Made by a program: the position numbers and the translations under genes | The notes under the pieces: model-generated | Database searches by the model: none | What the model was told of the DNA's origin: nothing | Seen by the model: the letters and a program-made list of their open reading frames with translations, nothing else | Shown here: one piece after another, positions 27,380 to 36,421 of the stretch | Layout of the letters: every line of letters starts with the position of its first letter | Position numbering within the stretch: the stretch's first letter is position 1 | Origin: Nitrospira sp. | GTDB taxonomy: Bacteria > Nitrospirota > Nitrospiria > Nitrospirales > Nitrospiraceae | Length of the DNA stretch: 64,000 bases | Direction: 5' to 3' | Assembly: GCA_005116895.1 (NCBI GenBank) | Contig: SWDO01000015.1 | Location: 18,386-82,385 of the forward strand

Positions 27380-28665
27380 TGAGTGCTATGACCAGACATC
27401 CGGAAGAACGGGAGTTGCTGCAAGCCGCCTTCAAAAGTTTTGATGAGGCGGCTCACACGTTGCAGCAGTCATACAGTGCGTTGACGACACGTGTGGAGCA
27501 GATGGATCTGGAGTTGGCACAGAGCAACGAGGCGCTTCGCCGTCAGCTGTGTGACAACGAGGCCATGCGTGTCCATCTGGATGGGATTCTTGAGTCCTTG
27601 TCTATGGGGGTGTTGGTGATGGACGACTGCGAAATAATCACTCGCAGCAATCGTGCCGCCGAGGCGCTACTTGGCGTCACAGATGACGAACTGCGGAACC
27701 GTCGTGCGTCCGAGATATTGGCGGGTGTTGGTCTTGACGTGTGTGATCAGCCTCAACGCATCGGTCAGGCCGTCGTCTCCATTAGCCAGGTTCCACTACA
27801 CAACAATTCCGGAGCGCACTCCGGACACCTGATCCTGTTTCAGGACATTACGCGTATTTATCAACTGGAAGAACAGTTGCAGCGCAAGGAACGACTGGCA
27901 GCCATGGGGGAGCTGATCGGTCGGATTGCCCACGAGATCAGAAACCCATTGGGCAGCGTTGAGCTTTTCGCGTCCATGCTGCAGCGAGATCTTGGCGAGC
28001 GTTCGTCCGGTAAACGCTACGCGCAACAAATCTCGCAGGCCGTCCAGTCGATGGATCGGTTACTGACCAATCTCTTGCTGTATACGCGGCCGGTTCACTT
28101 GGCGCGTGGTTGGCACTTGGCCGAATCATTGATCGATGAATCAATCAAGTTGGCGGCCCATGCGATTACCAAGGTGCCGGTGGAAATCCGAGTGGACATC
28201 AGTCAAGACATTCATTCGATGTGGTGTCATGACGGACAGTTGAAACAAGTGCTCGTGAATCTGGTCGTGAATGCAGTTCAGGCGATGCCGAATGGGGGGG
28301 GGCTGGCGATCAGTCTTTCCCAGGAACCGCCGCAAACACTTGGTCTACCCGCTGTTCGACTGACCGTCCGGGACTCCGGCATTGGCATCGCTCCGGCCCA
28401 TCTGTCGCGCATATTCGATCCGTTCTTCTCGACGAAGGATGCGGGGACCGGCCTTGGTCTGGCGATTGTCTATTCCATAGTCGACGCGCACCAAGGACGG
28501 ATCGATGTCGACAGTACAGTCGGGCAGGGCACCGCATGCTCCATTATTCTGCCTCATCCAGCAATCGGTGGAGATCCCCATGCGGTGCAGACTCCAACGC
28601 GGAACGAGCTGGAATCCAGTCAATCCTACCCTGGTGAGCACACTATGGCGTTAGTGGAGGAGTGA
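27376..28665 (+). CDS. PAS-domain histidine kinase (FleS/FlrB-like)
   Basis: 429-residue cytoplasmic kinase without membrane helices. A coiled coil (about 25-70) is followed by PAS (about 68-160, GILESLSMGVLVMDDCEIIT), HisKA with RIAHEIRNPLGSVELFASML (His186), and HATPase with NLVVNAVQAMPNGGG, DSGIGIAP and GTGLGLAIVYSI. The arrangement and the next gene match FleS-FleR/FlrB-FlrC, the pair that activates middle flagellar genes through sigma-54. The start overlaps the TPR gene and the regulator begins 4 bp after its stop. Confidence 0.87.
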   Translation: MMSAMTRHPEERELLQAAFKSFDEAAHTLQQSYSALTTRVEQMDLELAQSNEALRRQLCDNEAMRVHLDGILESLSMGVLVMDDCEIITRSNRAAEALLGVTDDELRNRRASEILAGVGLDVCDQPQRIGQAVVSISQVPLHNNSGAHSGHLILFQDITRIYQLEEQLQRKERLAAMGELIGRIAHEIRNPLGSVELFASMLQRDLGERSSGKRYAQQISQAVQSMDRLLTNLLLYTRPVHLARGWHLAESLIDESIKLAAHAITKVPVEIRVDISQDIHSMWCHDGQLKQVLVNLVVNAVQAMPNGGGLAISLSQEPPQTLGLPAVRLTVRDSGIGIAPAHLSRIFDPFFSTKDAGTGLGLAIVYSIVDAHQGRIDVDSTVGQGTACSIILPHPAIGGDPHAVQTPTRNELESSQSYPGEHTMALVEE

Positions 28666-28669
28666 TCTC

Positions 28670-30085
28670 ATGAATGACCGCGAGAAGAGTAGCCCTCTTT
28701 CTGACCATGGCGACGAGAGCGAGCGTATTCTTATCGTCGATGACGACCCATCAATGCGAACTGCACTGATGGAAACCGTCAAGCGACTCGGCTATTCCGT
28801 ACAAGGAGCAGTCGATGGAATGGATGCCATTGAACGGATTCCCCATTTTCGTCCATGGATGGTGCTGACCGATCTCAGGATGCCGCGTCTGAATGGGCTC
28901 GAATTGATCAAGGAAGTCAAGGCGCGCGCTCCTCATGCGACGATCGTTCTGATGACGGCGTATGGGGCCATAGAGACCGCCGTCGAGGCCATGAAGTTGG
29001 GCGCCAGTGAGTATCTCTTAAAACCATTCTCCATGGACTTGCTGGAGCGAGTCATCGTGAATCTCAAGTCGGGACGAGACGTAGGGAGCATCACGGGTCA
29101 CCCCTCTCACCCAACGGAAAACCGGGCTCTGCTAAGCCAGGACCCAGGCATGATCAGGCTCTTAAGCACGATCGAAGGGGTCGCGTCGAGTCAGGCCACT
29201 GTCTTGATCCAAGGAGAGAGCGGCACCGGAAAAGAGTTGTTAGCCCGGTTTATCCATAATCGGAGCCCGCGGGCGCATCGGCCATTCATCGCGGTGAATT
29301 GTGCGGCGTTACCGGATGGACTGCTCGAGAGTGAGCTCTTTGGCCACGAACGTGGTGCGTTCACCGGGGCGTTAATCAAAAAGATCGGCAAGTTTGAGAT
29401 GGCGCATATGGGCACATTGCTTCTGGACGAAATCAGTGAAATGAACCTGAGTTTGCAGGCCAAGTTACTGCGCGTATTACAGGAGCGCGAAGTCGATCGG
29501 ATCGGGGGGCGCGACCCTGTGTCAGTCAATATACGGGTGATCGCGACGACCAATCGAGCGCTCTATCGGGAAGTTGAGCAAGGGCGTTTTCGAGAGGATC
29601 TCTACTATCGTCTGAACGTCTTTCCGGTCACCGTTCCACCGCTACGTGAACGCACGATCGATATTCCATTGCTCGCGCGGCATTTTGTGAGCCAGTCGGC
29701 CACGAGGAACGGTCTCATGCCACCGACGCTGTCTGATAGTGCGTGTGCGCATTTGCAACGGTTGGGATGGAAGGGAAATGTCCGTGAATTAGAGAATGTC
29801 ATGGAACGGGCGGTGTTACTGGCGGGGCCTGGCCCTATCCTTCCCGAACACTGTCCGCCTGAACAGAACGGAGAACGACCGGTTCTGTCTATCCATCCGC
29901 CACAACCGGCCAACGGCTCTTTGTGGGAAATGGAGCGAGAGTTAATTTTTAAGACATTGGCCCGAGTGAAGGAGAATCGTACGCATGCGGCGAAAGAGTT
30001 GGGAATCAGCATTCGTACGTTACGAAATAAGCTGCGAGAGTATCGAGAAGGTGAGCGACCCTGTTCGATCACTGGAGGACTGTAA
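28670..30085 (+). CDS. Sigma-54-dependent flagellar response regulator (FleR/FlrC/FlgR-like)
   Basis: 471 residues. The receiver has D68 in VLTDLRMP, T96 and K118; the AAA+ domain has GESGTGKELLARFI, a canonical GAFTGA loop and GTLLLDEISEM; the C-terminal Fis helix-turn-helix includes THAAKELGISIRTLRNKL. It lies directly after its kinase and before flgB. By position and family it is the likely activator of the sigma-54 promoters before flgB, fliL and flgF. Confidence 0.9.
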   Translation: MNDREKSSPLSDHGDESERILIVDDDPSMRTALMETVKRLGYSVQGAVDGMDAIERIPHFRPWMVLTDLRMPRLNGLELIKEVKARAPHATIVLMTAYGAIETAVEAMKLGASEYLLKPFSMDLLERVIVNLKSGRDVGSITGHPSHPTENRALLSQDPGMIRLLSTIEGVASSQATVLIQGESGTGKELLARFIHNRSPRAHRPFIAVNCAALPDGLLESELFGHERGAFTGALIKKIGKFEMAHMGTLLLDEISEMNLSLQAKLLRVLQEREVDRIGGRDPVSVNIRVIATTNRALYREVEQGRFREDLYYRLNVFPVTVPPLRERTIDIPLLARHFVSQSATRNGLMPPTLSDSACAHLQRLGWKGNVRELENVMERAVLLAGPGPILPEHCPPEQNGERPVLSIHPPQPANGSLWEMERELIFKTLARVKENRTHAAKELGISIRTLRNKLREYREGERPCSITGGL

Positions 30086-30088
30086 GAA

Positions 30089-30122
30089 CGGCAAGAATTG
30101 CCGACCGGCAAGCTTGTGCCGG
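30089..30122. promoter_or_regulatory. Two adjacent palindromes upstream of the flgB promoter
   Basis: CGGCAA-gaa-TTGCCG (30089-30103) and CCGGCA-agcttg-TGCCGG (30105-30122) lie 100-130 bp before the sigma-54 site, the usual distance for activator-binding sites. They start 4 bp behind the regulator's stop and no T-run follows, so an enhancer is more likely than a terminator. Confidence 0.4.
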
Positions 30123-30220
30123 TGGTGGCAAGGGTCAAACGGAGGGCCATCGGCGAGGGGATGGAAAACCAATGGGCATTGCACAAGGCCGCGTTGCTGG
30201 CTATCACTCGGTATTCGGGC

Positions 30221-30236
30221 AGGCATTATGGTTGCA
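30221..30236 (+). promoter_or_regulatory. Sigma-54 promoter of the flgB operon
   Basis: AGGCATTATGGTTGCA has the invariant GG and GC with 10 nt between them. Initiation is expected near 30247, giving a leader of about 27 nt with a GGAAAGGAG ribosome site before flgB at 30274. Confidence 0.65.
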
Positions 30237-30273
30237 ATGATACCGCGCAGGGGATGGAAAGGAGTCTAGAGAT

Positions 30274-30684
30274 ATGACGATCTTTGATAAAAGTATGCGA
30301 CTGTTACAGCGGACTTTGGATCTTCGCAGCGCACGTCAGCGCGTGATCACCTCAAACCTAGCCAATGAAGAAACGCCGGGGTATCGTGCGTCCGAATTGA
30401 CCTTTATGGACCAATTGCAGTCGGCCCAGAAGGGACGCTTGCCGATTGTCATGGCGGCGACTCAGTCTCGACATTTCGGCGTACATGGGCCGCAGGGTGT
30501 GCAGGCGGTGGCGGGAAAACTCGGTGAAGTTCCGGCCGGCGACCTACCTCTCGACGCCAACTCTGTAAATCTTGAGCTGGAGATGGCCAAATTGTCCGAG
30601 AACGCCATGCAGTACAATGCAGCGGCCACGATACTGGCCAAAAAGTTTCACGGATTGCTGAATGCGATACGAGAAGGGAGATAA
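30274..30684 (+). CDS. flgB: Flagellar basal-body rod protein FlgB
   Basis: 136 residues, a proximal rod subunit secreted through the flagellar export gate. The N-terminal helix ends in the rod/hook family motif VITSNLANEETPGYRASEL. The C-terminal helix (NLELEMAKLSENAMQYNAA) is the matching half of the coiled coil. First gene of a long flagellar operon, preceded by a sigma-54 promoter and a good ribosome site. Confidence 0.95.
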   Translation: MTIFDKSMRLLQRTLDLRSARQRVITSNLANEETPGYRASELTFMDQLQSAQKGRLPIVMAATQSRHFGVHGPQGVQAVAGKLGEVPAGDLPLDANSVNLELEMAKLSENAMQYNAAATILAKKFHGLLNAIREGR

Positions 30685-30747
30685 CGCCTAGCCCGCTCGG
30701 ATGGCCGACATCGGCAAGCGGTTGACCGTTGATAGAGGAGGTTCATC

Positions 30748-31197
30748 ATGGAAATGTCCGACAGTATGGCGGTATCGGTATCTGGTTTGGACGCCCAACG
30801 GCGACGACTCAATGTTATTGCGAGCAATCTTGCGAACGCCCAATCAACGAAAACTCCGACTGGCGGTCCGTACAAGCGTCGGGATGTCGTCTTTCGCTCA
30901 ACGGCGGTTCCAAGCGCATTTCATGGGACGTTTCGACAAATCGCCGTTGGGCCGTCGGCGCATGCGCTCGAAGGGGTCTCCGTCGCTCGAGTGGTGGAAG
31001 ATTCCAAACCAGGCCAACTCATCTATGATCCTCATCATCCGGATGCGAATCCCAAAGGGTTCGTGCGTCTTCCTAATGTGAATGTCATGGAAGAAATGGT
31101 GAATATGATCGGTGCGTCGCGTGCGTACGAAGCCAACGTCCAAGCCATCAATGCAACACGTGCCATGTGGAACAAGGCACTGGAAATCGGGAGGTGA
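30748..31197 (+). CDS. flgC: Flagellar basal-body rod protein FlgC
   Basis: 149-residue rod subunit. The N-terminus has LNVIASNLANAQSTKTPTGG, the rod signature, and the C-terminus VNVMEEMVNMIGASRAYEAN, typical of FlgC. The stop shares a base with the fliE start. The ATG at 30748 follows a GGAGGTTC ribosome site. Confidence 0.95.
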   Translation: MEMSDSMAVSVSGLDAQRRRLNVIASNLANAQSTKTPTGGPYKRRDVVFRSTAVPSAFHGTFRQIAVGPSAHALEGVSVARVVEDSKPGQLIYDPHHPDANPKGFVRLPNVNVMEEMVNMIGASRAYEANVQAINATRAMWNKALEIGR

Positions 31198-31502
31198 TGA
31201 TGAATCAGATTTACGGTCCGACATCAGGTATCGCTCCGATTCCCGATGTGGCCCCAGGTGGGTCGGTCGGAACGTCAGGCGCCTCCGGGTTCATGGATTC
31301 GCTCAAATCTGCAATCGGAAAGGTCAACGACACGCAAGTGGAAGCCGGTCGAGCGGTCGGTGACCTCATGACAGGCGAGACGCAGGACCTTCACCGTACG
31401 ATGGTCGCGTTGCAGCAAGCAGATGTGTCGTTCCAATTAATGATGCAAATCCGGAATAAACTGGTCACCGCCTACGAAGAGATTCAACGGATGCAAATGT
31501 AA
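31197..31502 (+). CDS. fliE: Flagellar hook-basal body complex protein FliE
   Basis: 101 residues. FliE connects the MS ring to the rod. FMDSLKSAIGKVNDTQVEAG and the C-terminal VSFQLMMQIRNKLVTAYEEI are family hallmarks. The start at 31197 overlaps the flgC stop (TGATG); the next codon is also ATG. Confidence 0.93.
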   Translation: MMNQIYGPTSGIAPIPDVAPGGSVGTSGASGFMDSLKSAIGKVNDTQVEAGRAVGDLMTGETQDLHRTMVALQQADVSFQLMMQIRNKLVTAYEEIQRMQM

Positions 31503-31534
31503 TCAGTTAGGCGCGATGAAGGGACGTGACGAGC

Positions 31535-33100
31535 ATGTTGTCCAAGTTCTCCATCAATCAGCGAATGATCATCCTTGTCGCTCTGGCTGGATCAGTGGCG
31601 GGTCTCATCGCGCTCACACTCTGGACGCAGCAGCCGGACATGCAGGTGTTGTTCACCAATCTCGGCGGCGAAGACGCGGCTGCTATCATCGATAAGTTGA
31701 AAGAGACGAAGGTGCCGTACGAAACGACCGGTGGTGGAGCGACGGTGCTGGTTCCAAGCGCCCAAGTGCACGATCTCCGATTGCAACTCGCGACCCAAGG
31801 GCTTCCCCATGGAGGTGGGGTCGGCTTCGAGATTTTTGATCGTACATCGATCGGCATGTCCGAATTCGTGCAGAAGCTCAACTATCGGCGCGCCTTACAG
31901 GGGGAGTTGGCGAGAACCATCGCGCAGCTGCCTGAAGTCGAACGTGCGCGGGTTCATCTGGCGATTCCTGAACGACGACTCTTCGCCAACGAACAAGAGA
32001 AAGCGCGCGCGTCCGTGATCGTGTCACTTCGTAACGGCCAACAGCTGGCTCAGGCACAGGTGCAGGGGGTCATCCATTTGGTGTCCAGTAGCGTGGAAGG
32101 CTTGCAGGCCCGTGATGTGACCGTGGTGGATGGGCACGGCCGTATGTTGTCGTCCACCATGACGGATGAAACCGCCGGGTTGACGAATACCCAGCTCGAA
32201 TATCAACGGAGCATCGAAAAAGATGTCGAAACGCGCATCCAAACGATGTTGGAGCGGATTGTTGGATCCAATAAAGCCGTCGTGCGTGTATCCAGCGTAG
32301 TGGACTTTCGCAAGGTTGAGACAACAGAGGAGCGATACGATCCGAACAGCCAGGTGGTGAGGAGCGAACAACGAGGGCAGGAAAAGGCGAATGGCACCAA
32401 CGGCGTCAGCGGTGGCGTCCCAGGTGTGCAGTCGAACGTCCCGCCTGGTACAGATCAGGAGCTCCCGCAAACCAGTTCGAATAACAGTCAGACGAAAAAT
32501 GAAACGGTCAACTATGAGATCAGTCGAACTGTGTCCAAAATCGTTGAGCCGGTAGGAGTCATTAAACAATTGTCCGTGGCCGTGCTGGTTGATGGGATCT
32601 ATGAAACAGCCAAAGCCGGTGATGGACAGTCCACGGAGACACCGGCTGCCGCGCGCAAATACGTTCCACGTTCAGAAGAAGACCTCAAGCGGATTGAAGA
32701 CATCGTCAAGAAAGCGATGGGCTTTTCGCCTGAGCGGCAGGATCAGGTTCAGGTTGTGAACGTTCAATTCGGCGCGGAACCGGAAGAGCTGCAGAGTGCG
32801 ACGGCAGAAGCCTTGGCCGAGGGGCCGAAGCCATGGTTGCCGTATCTCCGTTATGGAGTCGGCATTCTCTTGTTTGCGGTGATTCTGTTGTTCGTCGTCC
32901 GTCCGCTGTTGGCCATGTTGGGTTCGACGACGGAGCAGATGCAAACCGAAGCGACGGTCACGGCGTTGCCTGGGGCTCAGGCCATGATGCAAGCCTCATT
33001 GACGAATGCCCCGGATCGAGCTCAAATCATCGACATGGCCAGAAAAAATCCAGACACGGCCGCTGTGGTCGTGAAGCAGTGGCTCAAGAATCCTACATAG
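31535..33100 (+). CDS. fliF: Flagellar MS-ring protein FliF
   Basis: 521 residues, the inner-membrane MS ring that houses the export gate and carries the C ring. TM1 (MIILVALAGSVAGLIALTLW), ring-building motifs (VPYETTGGGATVLVP, DRTSIGMSEFVQKLNYRRAL) and C-terminal TM2 (YGVGILLFAVILLFVVRPLL) are visible, followed by a short FliG-binding tail. ATG at 31535 is preferred to GTG at 31526 because AAGGGA stands 10 nt before it. Confidence 0.95.
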   Translation: MLSKFSINQRMIILVALAGSVAGLIALTLWTQQPDMQVLFTNLGGEDAAAIIDKLKETKVPYETTGGGATVLVPSAQVHDLRLQLATQGLPHGGGVGFEIFDRTSIGMSEFVQKLNYRRALQGELARTIAQLPEVERARVHLAIPERRLFANEQEKARASVIVSLRNGQQLAQAQVQGVIHLVSSSVEGLQARDVTVVDGHGRMLSSTMTDETAGLTNTQLEYQRSIEKDVETRIQTMLERIVGSNKAVVRVSSVVDFRKVETTEERYDPNSQVVRSEQRGQEKANGTNGVSGGVPGVQSNVPPGTDQELPQTSSNNSQTKNETVNYEISRTVSKIVEPVGVIKQLSVAVLVDGIYETAKAGDGQSTETPAAARKYVPRSEEDLKRIEDIVKKAMGFSPERQDQVQVVNVQFGAEPEELQSATAEALAEGPKPWLPYLRYGVGILLFAVILLFVVRPLLAMLGSTTEQMQTEATVTALPGAQAMMQASLTNAPDRAQIIDMARKNPDTAAVVVKQWLKNPT

Positions 33101-33109
33101 CGTGGTGCC

Positions 33110-34102
33110 ATGGCGAAGACTTTAACAGGTGAACAGAAAGCAGCGATTCTCCTTCGTGCCATGGGCGAAGAGTCAGCCGCCCAGGTCTTGAAGCAACTCG
33201 ATCCGAAAGAAATTAAGAAGCTGGGAAGCTTTATGAGCGGCACCGCGCAAATCTCACGAGATGAAGAAGATGCCGTCATGTCGGATTTTCGAGCGGCGAG
33301 CGCAACTGGAGAGATTCAGTTTCAGGGAAAAGAGTTCATCAAGACGGCGCTCACCAAGGCGTTGGGTCCAGAAAAAGCAGCGCGGATCATCGAATCGATG
33401 ACGCAGAAAAGCTATCCTGGGCTGGAAGGGCTGAAATGGGTTGATGTGAAAACCCTCACTCAAATGCTGAGGGTCGAGCATGCCCAAACAGTGGCAGTCA
33501 TTCTTGCACATTTGGAAAGCGACCAGGCTGGACAGGTCCTCGCGGCGCTGCCAGAGGACATGCGAGGAGACGTGGCGATTCGGTTGGCAACGTTGGAAGA
33601 AGTCCAACCGGATGTCCTGGAAGAACTGAGCGAAAGTCTCCAAGAAATGCTGTTGGCCAGCCAAGGAATGAGCACTCAGAGCGTTGGAGGGGCCGAGGTG
33701 GTCGCCGATATTCTGGCGCGAATGGATAAGGCTAATGAAGGCGGGATCATGGCTAGGATTTCCGAGAAAAATCAGTCGTTGGCCGACACCATCCGCGCCC
33801 TTATGTTTGTCTTTGACGATTTAATTAAAATTGATGATCGAGGTTTGCAGGAATTGATGAAGGAAATTAGCAAAGAGGATCTTCCTGTCGCTCTTCGCGG
33901 CGCCAATCCCGAGGTGAAGGAGAAATTCTTTAAGAATATGTCGAGTCGCGCCGCGGAAATGTTGAAGGAAGATATGGAGGCGAAAGGGCCGGTGAAGGTC
34001 TCCGATGTCGAAAGAGCCCAGCAGAATATCTTGAAAGTCTGCCGCAAGCTTGAGGAAGAAGGCCGTATCGTCATTGCGGGGGCAGGCGAGGAGATGCTGT
34101 AG
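33110..34102 (+). CDS. fliG: Flagellar motor switch protein FliG
   Basis: 330 residues, the rotor protein that binds the MS ring and meets the stator. The N-domain (KAAILLRAMGEESAAQVLKQ), the middle domain (HAQTVAVILAHLESDQAGQV) and the C-terminal torque domain with charged helix (LMFVFDDLIKIDDRGLQEL) are all present. Full length for the family. Its TAG overlaps the GTG start of fliH by one base. Confidence 0.97.
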   Translation: MAKTLTGEQKAAILLRAMGEESAAQVLKQLDPKEIKKLGSFMSGTAQISRDEEDAVMSDFRAASATGEIQFQGKEFIKTALTKALGPEKAARIIESMTQKSYPGLEGLKWVDVKTLTQMLRVEHAQTVAVILAHLESDQAGQVLAALPEDMRGDVAIRLATLEEVQPDVLEELSESLQEMLLASQGMSTQSVGGAEVVADILARMDKANEGGIMARISEKNQSLADTIRALMFVFDDLIKIDDRGLQELMKEISKEDLPVALRGANPEVKEKFFKNMSSRAAEMLKEDMEAKGPVKVSDVERAQQNILKVCRKLEEEGRIVIAGAGEEML

Positions 34103-35124
34103 TGGCGGGAGGAACGATCCCGGCAGTAGTGAGTTCCGAGCGAAGCGTGCGTCTTCAAGGGACGGTCCTGATTGTTGATGCTGACGAAACGATCCGAAAC
34201 GCATTGCACGAGCTGCTTCAGCCGGAACGAGTGTCGATTCGACTCTCGAGCTCAGGCCAGGAGGCGCTTGCGATGGTCAAGCAGAAGGCTCCTGCCTTGC
34301 TGATCGTCGACGCCTCCTTGCCGGATCAAGATGGCATCGCAGTTCTAGAAGAAGCACAGCGGATCGACAGTCGCATGATTGGGGTTGTGATGAGTGGGGC
34401 AGCCTCGGTTGAACTTGCCGCCCGTGCGATGAGAGCCGGCTCCAGCGATTTATTGACGAAACCATTTCAATCGGACAGTGTCCTCGCCACTGTGCGTCAT
34501 CTACTGGAACTCCATCGGTTGCGCACCGACCAGACGATCTTGAAACATGCCGCGGTACGGTCCGGCGCGGTACGGCTGCAGAGTGTGCCGTTTCAAACAT
34601 TTGGGGATGAGGGCGCGCGTAAGGGAGTTGATGGGCTGACGGAATATGAGCGAGGTCTGGAAGAAGGCCGGCGATTTTCGGACATGCAACGTCAACAAGA
34701 TCTTGCGGTATTGACCGAGGCTGTCAGAAGATTTGATGCCGCTCGCTCCGCGCTTCAGCAGACGATCGACGATGAAGTCATCGCGCTCGCGTTGCAGATC
34801 GTGTCGAAGATACTGCATGAATCGGCTGAGTCCCGACGTGAGCAGATTGTGATGCAGGTTAAGGCAGCACTCGGCGCTGTTCAATCGTCGGATAACGTGG
34901 TGATACAGGTGCATCCGGCTGACGCAGCTGTCCTGGAAACCGTTCGAGTGGAGCTGACAGGACGGCCGCAGGTCGCACTGACGCTCACCATCGAGCCGGT
35001 TGCTTCTCTCCAGCGAGGAAGCTGCCTGCTGCACACTGCTACACGATTAGTGGATGCCTCTCTCGATACGCAGCTACTCCGTTTGGGTGATGTCCTGAAG
35101 AACAGGACTCATCATGAGTCTTAG
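34102..35124 (+). CDS. fliH: FliH-type export-ATPase regulator with N-terminal receiver domain (REC-FliH fusion)
   Basis: 340 residues. FliH normally (about 235 residues) holds the FliI ATPase and delivers it to the export gate. Here residues 20-138 form a CheY-like receiver with all key positions: D26/D28 (VDADE), phosphoacceptor D70 (LLIVDAS), S98 (VVMSGAA) and K120 (LLTKPF). Residues about 180-340 are FliH-like: glycine-spaced helix (YERGLEEGRRF), long coiled coil, then EVIALALQIVSKILHESAES and VVIQVHPADAAVL of the FliH/YscL core. The single frame has no stop between them. GTG start overlapping fliG; 11-bp overlap with fliI. The receiver part is unusual. Confidence 0.9.
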   Translation: MAGGTIPAVVSSERSVRLQGTVLIVDADETIRNALHELLQPERVSIRLSSSGQEALAMVKQKAPALLIVDASLPDQDGIAVLEEAQRIDSRMIGVVMSGAASVELAARAMRAGSSDLLTKPFQSDSVLATVRHLLELHRLRTDQTILKHAAVRSGAVRLQSVPFQTFGDEGARKGVDGLTEYERGLEEGRRFSDMQRQQDLAVLTEAVRRFDAARSALQQTIDDEVIALALQIVSKILHESAESRREQIVMQVKAALGAVQSSDNVVIQVHPADAAVLETVRVELTGRPQVALTLTIEPVASLQRGSCLLHTATRLVDASLDTQLLRLGDVLKNRTHHES

Positions 35125-36421
35125 CCAGCTGATCGAGCGTGTCGACCCCATCGAAGTCTCTGGAAGGGTGGCGCAAGCAGTTGGGATCGTTGTGGAAGGG
35201 TATGGGCCGATGACGACGGTCGGAGAGCTCTGCCGCATTACGCGGGAGGTAGCTGGAGGGCCGATCGCTGCGGAGGTTGTGGGATTTCGGGGAGATCGTG
35301 TTCTCCTGATGCCGCTGGGCGATATGCACGGGATCGGGCCGGGAAGTCGAATTACCATGTCCGGTCAAGTGGCCAATCTTGCGGTCGGACCAGGCTTATT
35401 GGGAAGGGTGCTCGACGGCTGCGGCAATCCAATGGATGGCAAAGGTCCGCTGACGGCCACGGAGCGATATCCACTGTATGCTAGCGCACCAAACCCTTTA
35501 CAACGCGCTCGTCTACGCGCTCCGCTTGATCTCGGCGTTCGTGCCATCAACGGGTTTTTGACGTGTGGACGTGGACAGAAGATGGGCATCTTTTCCGGTT
35601 CCGGGGTTGGCAAGAGTGTGCTCCTGGGGATGATCAGCCGATACACGAAAGCGGATGTCAATGTCATCGCGCTCATCGGAGAGCGAGGCCGTGAGGTCAA
35701 CGAATTCCTGGAACGCGACCTGGGTGCTGAAGCACTCGGACGGTCGGTGGTGGTGGTCGCGACGTCTGACCAAGCCCCGCTCATTCGTCTGCGCGCGGCG
35801 TTGGTAGCGACGACCATTGCGGAATATTTCCGTGATGCCGGAAGACAGGTGTTGTTGTTGATGGATTCACTGACGCGGTTGGCCTATAGCCAAAGAGAGG
35901 TGGGGTTGGCGATCGGGGAGCCTCCGACGACCAAAGGCTATACCCCCTCCGTGTTTACGCTTTTGCCGAAGCTACTGGAGCGTGTCGGAACGGGGCCAGG
36001 TCCAGGAACAATTACCGGACTGTATACCGTACTGGTCGATGGCGATGATCTTACTGATCCCATCGCCGATACCGTTCGCTCGATCTTGGATGGTCATATC
36101 GTCCTATCTCGTACATTGGCCGCTCGCAATCACTTTCCGGCGATCGATCTCCTTCAGAGTACCAGCCGTGTGATGCGGGATATTGTCGGGCGACCACACT
36201 ATGACGCTTCCAAGAAGCTTCTCGAGTTGGTGGCCCGGTATCGTCAATCGGAGGACCTGGTTGTACTGGGAGCCTATAAGCCGGGGATGAACGCGGCGCT
36301 CGACCGTGCCGTTCAAGCGCAGGACGCGATCAATGCGTATTTGCGGCAAGACATCGACCAGCCGGCCGGCATGTCCTCGTCAGTGCAGCAACTTGAGGCG
36401 CTGGCCCAGCAGGCAGCATGA
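35114..36421 (+). CDS. fliI: Flagellum-specific export ATPase FliI
   Basis: 435 residues, the F1-like hexameric ATPase that helps unload export substrates. Walker A is GSGVGKSVLLGM (near residues 162-173) and Walker B-like VLLLMDSLTRLAYSQREV, followed by the YscN/FliI signature PPTTKGYTPSVFTLLPKLLE. The gene starts 11 bp inside the REC-fliH gene and its stop overlaps fliJ (ATGA), implying coupled synthesis of the export complex. Confidence 0.96.
   Translation: MSLSQLIERVDPIEVSGRVAQAVGIVVEGYGPMTTVGELCRITREVAGGPIAAEVVGFRGDRVLLMPLGDMHGIGPGSRITMSGQVANLAVGPGLLGRVLDGCGNPMDGKGPLTATERYPLYASAPNPLQRARLRAPLDLGVRAINGFLTCGRGQKMGIFSGSGVGKSVLLGMISRYTKADVNVIALIGERGREVNEFLERDLGAEALGRSVVVVATSDQAPLIRLRAALVATTIAEYFRDAGRQVLLLMDSLTRLAYSQREVGLAIGEPPTTKGYTPSVFTLLPKLLERVGTGPGPGTITGLYTVLVDGDDLTDPIADTVRSILDGHIVLSRTLAARNHFPAIDLLQSTSRVMRDIVGRPHYDASKKLLELVARYRQSEDLVVLGAYKPGMNAALDRAVQAQDAINAYLRQDIDQPAGMSSSVQQLEALAQQAA

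Noticed and set aside
30089-30103. CGGCAA-gaa-TTGCCG as terminator of the FleR-like gene
   Set aside because: Short stem and no T-run; an upstream activator site for the flgB promoter fits better.
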